Shown here piece after piece: positions 6,167 to 10,835 of a stretch of 10,835 nucleotides of DNA (position 1 is the first letter of the stretch; each line of letters opens with the position of its first letter). The translations under genes were made by a program, and so were the position numbers. The notes under the pieces are model-generated. The model was not told where the DNA came from. It worked only from the letters and a program-made list of their open reading frames with translations, and ran no database searches. Source of the stretch: JBAWVR01 sp964583845 (GTDB taxonomy: Bacteria > Patescibacteriota > Minisyncoccia > Phycocordibacterales > GWA1-40-21). The stretch covers positions 1 to 10,835 of the forward strand of contig CAZOXG010000030.1 in NCBI GenBank assembly GCA_964583845.1, read 5' to 3'.

Positions 6167-7123
6167 TTAATCTCGGTTTTTAACAAAATATTTATTTAAA
6201 AACAAAACTGGTTTATACTTAACTTTTGAGTGTCTAAGGCCTGGAATACCTAAATCTTGCTCCCAATCATAATATTTAATTTTATGTTCATTTAAAAACT
6301 TGGCCTCCTCCCAATTTAATATATCGTAAACTGCTGGGTGATGCTCAACATCAGCCTTGATGAAATGAGATATAGCGTAATCTGTATTTACAATTTCAAA
6401 TAATGAAAAACCAACTAATACATCTTTTAGATACAGCGAGATTATTTTTATATTCTCATTCTTTATCTCAAATATTTTTTTAAAAGCTTGGTATTCGTTG
6501 AATTCGAAATGATTATCTATCTTTTTATTTTCTGACCACTTTTTGAATAAATTGGAGTATTTATCCTCTGATACCTCATTAATCGTCTCTTTTCTTATAA
6601 TATAATCAGGGTATGTTTTGCAAAAGTTTCTAATACCTTGACTCATACTGCTCTGTGGCCAGGCATTTAAAACAGCAAGTTGTGGAACTGAAAATACATA
6701 ATCGTGAGAATCTATATCAGGAATTATCTCAAAAGCCTTTTGATCTAGTGATTTAGTAACCATCTCAGGTATCAACTTTAGTGTTTTGCACCAGTAATTA
6801 TTTTCAGAAAACATTATTAATTCCTTAGCCGTTTCATTAACTTTTTTATCCCCTATAAATGACAAAAAAGGGTGTCCGGTAACATAATCACTGAACTTAA
6901 CTACTAAGTTATCATTAAGGATTGAGATGGCCATTTCCCCTTTTAGATTCCATATCCACAGGTTGGAGAAATTGAAATCTGAATAGGCTGGAAATTTTGA
7001 GGTCATCTTTTCCACGCTTTTATAATCTGAAAGCTCAATTAACTTAAATTTGGGAAATTTTGGAATGATGGATTGTTGCTGAAACAAAGAACGAATCCAG
7101 TTGGAAATAGGTCTAAAATTCAT
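6167..7123 (-). CDS. DUF2156-family protein (phosphatidylglycerol lysyltransferase C-domain-like, GNAT fold)
   Basis: This 318-residue soluble protein has the marks of the DUF2156/LPG-synthase C-terminal family. PAYSDFNFSNLWIWN (45-59) is the usual N-terminal signature, DYVFSVPQLAVL (141-152) sits mid-protein, and DWEQDLGIPGLRHSKVKYKP (286-305) is the C-terminal motif. The fold consists of two GNAT-like halves. Known relatives transfer aminoacyl groups from charged tRNA to membrane lipids when joined to a membrane flippase domain. This protein has no membrane domain, so it may aminoacylate or acylate another target. The fragment SLYLKDVLVGFSLFEI (229-244) looks like a GNAT core strand pair. 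It has its own promoter with a leaderless layout and is followed, after 45 nt, by the SpeD-like gene. The substrate cannot be read from sequence. Confidence 0.75.
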   Translation of the reverse strand: MNFRPISNWIRSLFQQQSIIPKFPKFKLIELSDYKSVEKMTSKFPAYSDFNFSNLWIWNLKGEMAISILNDNLVVKFSDYVTGHPFLSFIGDKKVNETAKELIMFSENNYWCKTLKLIPEMVTKSLDQKAFEIIPDIDSHDYVFSVPQLAVLNAWPQSSMSQGIRNFCKTYPDYIIRKETINEVSEDKYSNLFKKWSENKKIDNHFEFNEYQAFKKIFEIKNENIKIISLYLKDVLVGFSLFEIVNTDYAISHFIKADVEHHPAVYDILNWEEAKFLNEHKIKYYDWEQDLGIPGLRHSKVKYKPVLFLNKYFVKNRD

Positions 7124-7132
7124 TATATGGTA

Positions 7133-7161
7133 AGAATAACAAAAATAGTCTTCATTTTCAA
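7133..7161 (-). promoter_or_regulatory. Promoter of the DUF2156 gene
   Basis: On the minus strand, -35 TTGAAA (7156-7161) and extended -10 TGT-TATTCT (-10 at 7133-7138) are separated by 17 nt. The -10 box ends 9 nt before the ATG at 7123, the same geometry as the kinase-operon promoter, with no Shine-Dalgarno site. A leaderless transcript is expected. GATTAACC (7168-7175) lies just upstream of the -35 box. Confidence 0.68.
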
Positions 7162-7252
7162 ATATATGATTAACCCTACCCTGAGATATTATATATATCT
7201 AATGGATTTTCCTTGGCTATAATTATATGGTTAATCCTAGGGGGGTTAGTTT
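7162..7252. repeat. AT-rich intergenic stretch with inverted repeats
   Basis: GATTAACC (7168-7175) and GGTTAATC (7228-7235) form an 8-bp inverted repeat with a 52-nt gap. Between them AGATAT (7184-7189) and ATATCT (7195-7200) form a small AT hairpin. A GGGGGG run lies at 7240-7245. These sit between the end of the 59-residue gene and the DUF2156 promoter and may form a weak terminator or operator. No gene is visible here. Confidence 0.35.
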
Positions 7253-7432
7253 TTATCTACCTTTCTTCTCTTCTTTAATACTTGGAAACACTCTCTTACC
7301 ATTAACTACCTTAATCACACCTTCTTTTATTAGGCAAGCATCAATCCTTCTCAAGACATCTCCAAGTTCACATATATTTTTAATCTCTTCTTCGGAGAAT
7401 TGTTTATTCTTTGACTCATTCTTAGTTGTCAT
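7253..7432 (-). CDS. Small hypothetical protein, 59 residues
   Basis: On the minus strand an ATG at 7432 opens 59 codons ending in TAA at 7253. The product begins MTTKNESKNKQFSEEE and has a probable amphipathic helix (EEEIKNICELGDVLRRIDAC, 14-33). A short likely beta-hairpin follows (VIKVVNGKRVFP, 39-50), then a basic tail (KEEKKGR). Composition and codon use look protein-like and match the neighbouring minus-strand genes. It is not recognised. It lies 13 nt after the stop of a possible acidic mini-ORF and 91 nt after the coiled-coil gene, so it may be the last gene of the HEPN/nuclease block. No Shine-Dalgarno site is seen. A DNA- or protein-binding helper is a guess only. Confidence 0.55.
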   Translation of the reverse strand: MTTKNESKNKQFSEEEIKNICELGDVLRRIDACLIKEGVIKVVNGKRVFPSIKEEKKGR

Positions 7433-7445
7433 TGCATTTTTTATA

Positions 7446-7511
7446 CTATGCCAATAATCTAGTCACTTCTTGATCATCAACCACTTCTAATTCATCATCT
7501 TCTCCACTCAA
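7446..7511 (-). CDS. Possible acidic mini-ORF (21 residues), or former C-terminus of the coiled-coil protein
   Basis: After the TAA of the coiled-coil protein gene (7524-7526) the same reading frame stays open for 25 codons, to a TAG at 7446. It reads YLNKLSG, then an acidic run EDDELEVVDDQEVTRLLA. The only plausible start is a TTG at 7511, giving 21 residues; no Shine-Dalgarno site is seen. The protein-like content directly in frame suggests either a separate micro-protein or a tail cut off by a stop mutation in the upstream gene. Chance cannot be excluded at this length. Confidence 0.25.
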   Translation of the reverse strand: MSGEDDELEVVDDQEVTRLLA

Positions 7512-7523
7512 CTTGTTTAGATA

Positions 7524-8168
7524 TTAAATCTTTTGTAAATTTTCAACAACGCTTTTAAGAAGCTCCGCCTGAGCTAAAATTCGTTCTTTATCTTTGTTAA
7601 ATATTTTAACTAAGGTTTCTAATTTCTCCTCCTCTCGCTTTTTTGTTTCTTCACGTCTTTTTCTGCCATCATATAAGTCTCGAAACTGTCTGACAATCTG
7701 ACCTCTAGTAACTAGTAGATTCTTAAAACTGTTAGCAAAATTATCTAATCTGCCCAATTCCTTTCTTTTTAATTGAATATTCTTTGGCTCGCTGGTATCC
7801 ATTACCCAAATTACGCTACCAATTTTTTGATCTAAATTAGCAAAGATTTTCCAGACTGCCTCTGTGTTATGTTTTTCTTCATTCATAAGGACCTGAAAAT
7901 CGGACACCTTACCAGTTGATTCAACCTCTCTAGCACCATCAAAAATCTTACTAAAATCTAGTAAAGGCTGTAACTTATCAATTCCATCTTTAATATCAAG
8001 GAGAACTTTTGCGACATATTTATCAAAATCTTGTGGTTCGGCAACACTATTAGCAACACCGCCATTCTCAACTTTTTTTGGTGTTAGAAGTATTTTAAAA
8101 AGTTTATATAAACCAACGAACAAAGCTCCCATAGCAACTGCCTCCTTTAATTCTCTGTTTTTTGCCAT
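7524..8168 (-). CDS. Membrane-anchored coiled-coil protein of unknown function
   Basis: This 214-residue protein starts with a short basic/polar segment and one hydrophobic helix (AVAMGALFVGLYKLFKILL, 10-28), likely a membrane anchor. The remainder is mostly helical and charged, with strong coiled-coil character at 160-212 (RDLYDGRKRREETKKREEEK and onward). No catalytic motif is seen and I do not recognise the family. The gene begins 4 nt after the stop of the NucS-like nuclease gene, so the two are almost certainly co-transcribed and perhaps act together, with this protein as membrane tether or oligomeric sensor (inference). The same frame continues past its stop codon into an acidic segment, which raises the possibility of a recently shortened C-terminus. 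Confidence 0.7.
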   Translation of the reverse strand: MAKNRELKEAVAMGALFVGLYKLFKILLTPKKVENGGVANSVAEPQDFDKYVAKVLLDIKDGIDKLQPLLDFSKIFDGAREVESTGKVSDFQVLMNEEKHNTEAVWKIFANLDQKIGSVIWVMDTSEPKNIQLKRKELGRLDNFANSFKNLLVTRGQIVRQFRDLYDGRKRREETKKREEEKLETLVKIFNKDKERILAQAELLKSVVENLQKI

Positions 8169-8172
8169 ATAT

Positions 8173-9381
8173 TTATTGAGGATTAGTAAGAGTCATTTTA
8201 ATTCGATACTCTTTCAAAATAACCTTATCAGCTACTTGCTTCAAAGCAGACTTCAAAGTATTATCAGCCTTTCCAACAACAATCATTCCGCGAACCTTCT
8301 CTTTTTCTGTCACCAAGTTATCCTTAACCCACTGCATGTAATTCAGAACCTGACCTAAGACATGATATTTAGATTCTGCTCGCTTTAATTCAATAACCAC
8401 AAAATCTCCTTTAGCATCTTTAGCTAAGATATCAATAATTCCAACATCAGTAACGTACTGTTGACCTGGTGTTCCATCATCTTCACGATAGACAGTTAGC
8501 TTTTCACCAAAATCAACAGTGTCCCAATTGTTCATAATGTATTCCTCCAGATGTTTCTCTAGGGGCATGAAACCAGTATTATCTTCGTCTGTGTTAACAA
8601 CATTTTCTGACAATATTTCTTCCTCTTCTGGTTCGTGTGTTCGTTCTACTTTTTCAGGCTGTTGATCAGATCTTTCTCCAGCCAAGATTCGAGCAGTGAC
8701 ATAGATAACATTTTGGGTCATCCAATGGTAATTATCGTCGCTATACCCAGCGCCTCTAACCAAAGCATCTTTAATTACCTTAATATCCTCCCTATCTTTA
8801 ATGTATTGTCTCAAAGCTTCAATACAAGGCTCATAGTAACGATACTGCTCACCAGTCAAGGTCTTATTTGGAATAGCAAACTCTGGATTAATATAGCGAC
8901 AGAAAAACTTCCATTCCACTGGTTTTAAAGCGTTGTATTTGTCTGGAAAAATGTATCCTAAAAGTAAACTCAAAAATCTAATACCTATATATGAATGTCC
9001 TTGTTCACCAGTTTTTTCTATTCTCTTATCATTAATCTTTTCAAACTCTTCTCTTGCATTAGTAATACGAGTGTAAACATCAACAGATTCATCACATAGA
9101 TTTCTTAAAGCAGTTCTAGTTTCCTCTGTGTATTCTTGAGCATAGATCAAAAGCATCTTACGTGGCCAATACTGAGCACCAGTAACCAAATTATTGTTAG
9201 TAATTGCTTGTTCCAACATACTGGCCAAGTCTGGAGCTTCTAGATTGAAATATTTTTGAAAGTTAGCGACAGCCAAAATCTTATATCCTTCTTCACGACT
9301 AACATGAACGTCAACAGTAATGTCCTGAATATGTTTTAAATAGATTCTTACCCACTCTTGGATTTTTTCTTGATTTATCAT
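8173..9381 (-). CDS. NucS-like PD-(D/E)XK nuclease with long N-terminal helical domain
   Basis: This 402-residue protein has its nuclease domain at about 272-395. LEKHLEEYIMNNWDTVDFGE opens it; GIIDILAKD supplies D317; FVVIELKR supplies E331 and K333; VLGQVLNYMQWV supplies Q344 and Y348. This order matches the C-terminal catalytic domain of the NucS/endonuclease family (D-x(n)-ExK plus QxxxY). The N-terminal 235 residues are largely helical, with RFLSLLLGYIFPDKYNALKP (135-154) recalling the substrate-recognition halves of some restriction-like proteins. An acidic linker (PEEEEILSEN, 251-260) joins the two parts. It is unlike canonical NucS (about 230 residues), whose N-terminal part is a beta domain. 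A role in DNA cleavage for defence or repair is likely but unproven. It is the first gene of a pair with the coiled-coil protein. Confidence 0.8.
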   Translation of the reverse strand: MINQEKIQEWVRIYLKHIQDITVDVHVSREEGYKILAVANFQKYFNLEAPDLASMLEQAITNNNLVTGAQYWPRKMLLIYAQEYTEETRTALRNLCDESVDVYTRITNAREEFEKINDKRIEKTGEQGHSYIGIRFLSLLLGYIFPDKYNALKPVEWKFFCRYINPEFAIPNKTLTGEQYRYYEPCIEALRQYIKDREDIKVIKDALVRGAGYSDDNYHWMTQNVIYVTARILAGERSDQQPEKVERTHEPEEEEILSENVVNTDEDNTGFMPLEKHLEEYIMNNWDTVDFGEKLTVYREDDGTPGQQYVTDVGIIDILAKDAKGDFVVIELKRAESKYHVLGQVLNYMQWVKDNLVTEKEKVRGMIVVGKADNTLKSALKQVADKVILKEYRIKMTLTNPQ

Positions 9382-9389
9382 ATGTGTAT

Positions 9390-9395
9390 ATTATA
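9390..9395 (-). promoter_or_regulatory. Candidate -10 box of the NucS-like nuclease gene
   Basis: A perfect TATAAT on the minus strand ends 8 nt before the ATG at 9381, in the 37-nt gap after the HEPN gene. This again predicts a leaderless transcript, and there is no Shine-Dalgarno site. No good -35 box is seen 16-18 nt upstream, so the site may be weak, or the gene may be read mainly from the HEPN promoter. Confidence 0.42.
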
Positions 9396-9418
9396 TTACT
9401 TTTCCAGTTAATTACATC

Positions 9419-10318
9419 TTATATATTTAGCTTATTACGCACCTCTAAAAGCCCCTCCTCTTTATTATAATTTTTACAGTTGTAATTATTAATGTACCAA
9501 ATCAACAATGTCCTTGTATATAACTCTAATTTTCCTAAAAGTTCTCCTGTTAATAATTTTGAGTTTGCTTCATGTGCTATATCTGACCTGCACTTATACA
9601 TACTTTTAATCTCGTCAAAATTAACTCTATAACCTAAGATATTACTCAACTTATAGCTCACTAACAATGAGAACCTAAGACTTATTTCATTACTACCATT
9701 AATAAAAAGTAATTCAATTATACTAACTAGACCCACAAATGATTTCTTTATATTTGCTTTTATGTCTACACAATCATTAAATTCCCCAAAGGCATCTAAT
9801 AATAATCTATTGGTCGTTAAACAAACGGCATCATATATTTTTTTTACCTCTGAGATTTCTTCTGTATTTATTTTGTAATTATCGTTATTTCTGACGTACT
9901 GAGGGTGGCTATAAGCGACTCTATTAAATGAAATTAGTGTTGGAGCACACACAAAACCACTTCTATATAAACGAAATGCAAAAATCATATTATTAAATTC
10001 TTTATGCACTTTTTCAGGCTCATCACATGAATTACATTCGATAATAAAATTACACATTTTCATCTTAAAATCTGTTCTGAATGACTCCATCTCATTTGGT
10101 GAATACATATCATACAGGCATTCATTTCCAGGCCCCTGACTAGCATTAAACTCCATCTCAATTCTTCCATCCTGTTTTACTTCAAAAGACTTAACATTAA
10201 AAAACTTATTTCTTTCATCTGTTGTAATTCGTCTAATGACAAAAGTTCCCATTGAAATTGGTTCAACAAAATCAACTATATCTATTAGGAACGGAGCAAT
10301 GTAATAAGTTTCTTTCAT
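9419..10318 (-). CDS. HEPN-domain protein (Apea-type HEPN), putative RNase
   Basis: This 299-residue soluble protein has a C-terminal all-helical domain (about 185-280) with the look of Apea-like HEPN families. FVGLVSIIELLFINGSNEIS (194-213) carries the conserved acidic E202, LRFSLLVSYKLSNILG (214-229) follows, and IKSMYKCRSDIAHEA (237-251) contains the R-x4-H ribonuclease motif, R244 and H249. The N-terminal 180 residues are mixed and not recognised, and may sense or bind a trigger. HEPN proteins with intact RxxxxH often cleave RNA in phage defence or toxin systems. The gene is very AT-rich and lies 37 nt upstream of the NucS-like nuclease gene on the same strand. Whether they form one system is inference. 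It could also be a structural HEPN protein without RNase activity. Confidence 0.68.
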   Translation of the reverse strand: MKETYYIAPFLIDIVDFVEPISMGTFVIRRITTDERNKFFNVKSFEVKQDGRIEMEFNASQGPGNECLYDMYSPNEMESFRTDFKMKMCNFIIECNSCDEPEKVHKEFNNMIFAFRLYRSGFVCAPTLISFNRVAYSHPQYVRNNDNYKINTEEISEVKKIYDAVCLTTNRLLLDAFGEFNDCVDIKANIKKSFVGLVSIIELLFINGSNEISLRFSLLVSYKLSNILGYRVNFDEIKSMYKCRSDIAHEANSKLLTGELLGKLELYTRTLLIWYINNYNCKNYNKEEGLLEVRNKLNI

Positions 10319-10342
10319 GATATTGGGAATAAAATTGTATTT

Positions 10343-10370
10343 TTTATAATACTATACCCTTTTATATCAA
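10343..10370 (-). promoter_or_regulatory. Possible promoter of the HEPN gene
   Basis: On the minus strand, TTGATA (10365-10370) and TATAAA (10343-10348) are 16 nt apart. This would give a leader of roughly 15-20 nt before the ATG at 10318. Overlapping TATAGT and TATTAT hexamers make the exact -10 uncertain. No Shine-Dalgarno site lies in the leader. Confidence 0.35.
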
Positions 10371-10656
10371 AATCAATCAGAATGAAGTGCGGATATTTCG
10401 CTTCATATTGCCCCCCTCCATACAGTATAGTCTGACACTAACTTGGAAAAATTGCGGAAAAAATTTTTGGGACCCTGAAAATTGACAAGGGGTTACCTTC
10501 ACTATGGTACCTTTTACCCTCCACACACGAATCGACCACCCCCCCTCAGTGCCTACGACTTAATTAACTATATGATTGAGAAGTAATTTATTTATTAATT
10601 AGTTAGCCACTTCTTACACATGACCAGTCCTCATGTGTCTTTATTATTAGCAATAT
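10371..10656. other. Non-coding stretch between divergent genes, with hairpins and C-runs
   Basis: I see no convincing gene here. It holds a hairpin at 10382-10406 (ATGAAG with CTTCAT), two C-runs (near 10412 and 10537), and an AAAAAATTTTT tract near 10468. A TTGACA (10482-10487) lies 15 nt from TATGGT (10503-10508), which is too close for a standard promoter. Inverted elements AGAAGT (10579-10584) and ACTTCT (10609-10614) flank a TTAATTAGTTAG stretch. The last 80 nt may be the regulatory region of the gene that starts at 10657. Confidence 0.4.
10616..10638 (+). other. Hairpin upstream of the right-edge gene
   Basis: A perfect 8-bp inverted repeat, ACACATGA (10616-10623) with TCATGTGT (10631-10638), encloses CCAGTCC and is followed by CTTTATTATT. 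It could be a weak terminator or an operator. TATTAT (10642-10647) lies 9 nt before the downstream ATG, the same -10-to-ATG distance as at two minus-strand promoters, so this dyad would sit just upstream of that -10 box. Confidence 0.5.
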
Positions 10657-10835
10657 ATGAAAAGTATCAAAGAAATCATCGGTGAATCAGTTAGCTCTTA
10701 CACTGGCTCAGAGGCCACTAAGGCTATGGTTATGGAGGAAATTAAAAAGAGATATGGAGAATCCGAACTCAAGAACTTCGACCCATATCACAACGCTCGC
10801 ACTTTACACTCCTGGGCCAAGCTAGGCTTCAGAGT
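10657..10835 (+). CDS. Hypothetical protein, N-terminal 59 residues (cut by the window end)
   Basis: An ATG at 10657 opens a frame with no stop up to the window edge. It encodes MKSIKEIIGESVSSYT, then a helical charged stretch (AMVMEEIKKRYGESELKNFD, 24-43) and PYHNARTLHSWAKLGFR (44-60 region). The ARTLxSWxxLGFR pattern resembles the N-termini of ArdC-like proteins of mobile elements and a Patescibacteria-specific group, but too little is visible to assign a function. Composition is richer in GC than the minus-strand block. No Shine-Dalgarno site is present; a TATTAT lies 9 nt before the ATG. Confidence 0.65.
   Translation, partial: MKSIKEIIGESVSSYTGSEATKAMVMEEIKKRYGESELKNFDPYHNARTLHSWAKLGFR

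Noticed and set aside
7227..7457. Plus-strand 76-codon ORF
   Set aside because: It is the antisense of the 59-residue minus-strand gene, has no Shine-Dalgarno site, and its Ser/Phe/Leu-rich translation looks non-coding.
8176..8928. Plus-strand ORFs opposite the nuclease gene
   Set aside because: Antisense shadows of a gene with a complete PD-(D/E)XK motif set.
10382..10406. Terminator for either flanking gene
   Set aside because: Hairpin is real but no T-run follows on either strand, and neither flanking gene ends here.
10482..10508. Plus-strand promoter TTGACA...TATGGT
   Set aside because: Spacing of 15 nt is too short and the -10 is weak; it is 149 nt from the next start codon. Kept only as a remark.
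1..10835. CRISPR array, tRNA, rRNA, transposase or insertion-sequence ends
   Set aside because: No regularly spaced direct repeats, cloverleaf, rRNA sequence or transposase motif was found by eye.

Overview
The window is most likely from an uncultured, AT-rich bacterium of the Candidate Phyla Radiation (Patescibacteria, Parcubacteria-like). This is inferred from gene content and style, because no rRNA or other marker gene is present. Supporting signs are a 7TM histidine kinase paired with a receiver-only response regulator, a one-pass Cys-rich surface protein, a DUF2156 protein, a divergent SpeD-like protein, short packed genes, and several promoters whose -10 box lies only 8-9 nt from the start codon with no Shine-Dalgarno site (probable leaderless transcripts).

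Layout. (1) Positions 1-1160, plus strand and visibly richer in GC: an exceptionally strong Shine-Dalgarno site, a possible 30-residue Thr/Ser/Glu-rich peptide, three consecutive hairpins, then an ATP-grasp peptide ligase of the MvdC/MvdD (graspetide) type and a rho-independent terminator. (2) Positions 1124-4786, minus strand: a five-gene signalling operon with one strong promoter, encoding a Cys-rich membrane protein, a 7TM histidine kinase, a single-domain response regulator, a nucleoside 2-deoxyribosyltransferase-like protein and a small alpha/beta hydrolase. (3) Positions 4809-6161, minus strand: a SpeD-like pyruvoyl proenzyme translationally coupled to an EamA-family transporter. (4) Positions 6167-7161, minus strand: a DUF2156 protein (GNAT-like aminoacyl- or acyltransferase fold) with its own promoter. 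(5) Positions 7253-10318, minus strand: a HEPN-domain protein, a NucS-like PD-(D/E)XK nuclease, a membrane-anchored coiled-coil protein, a possible acidic 21-residue ORF and a 59-residue protein. This could be a small nucleic-acid-targeting or defence cluster. (6) Positions 10319-10656: a non-coding stretch with hairpins and C-runs. (7) From 10657 to the right edge: a plus-strand gene cut by the window end, again richer in GC.

The best candidates for new biology are the short peptide plus graspetide-type ligase; the SpeD-like protein that keeps the Ser/His/Cys catalytic spacing but has Gly where AdoMet decarboxylases have His next to the pyruvoyl Ser, coupled to an exporter; and the HEPN/NucS-like/coiled-coil block. 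Nothing here is a CRISPR array, insertion sequence, tRNA or rRNA. All functional statements rest on motif recognition by eye.
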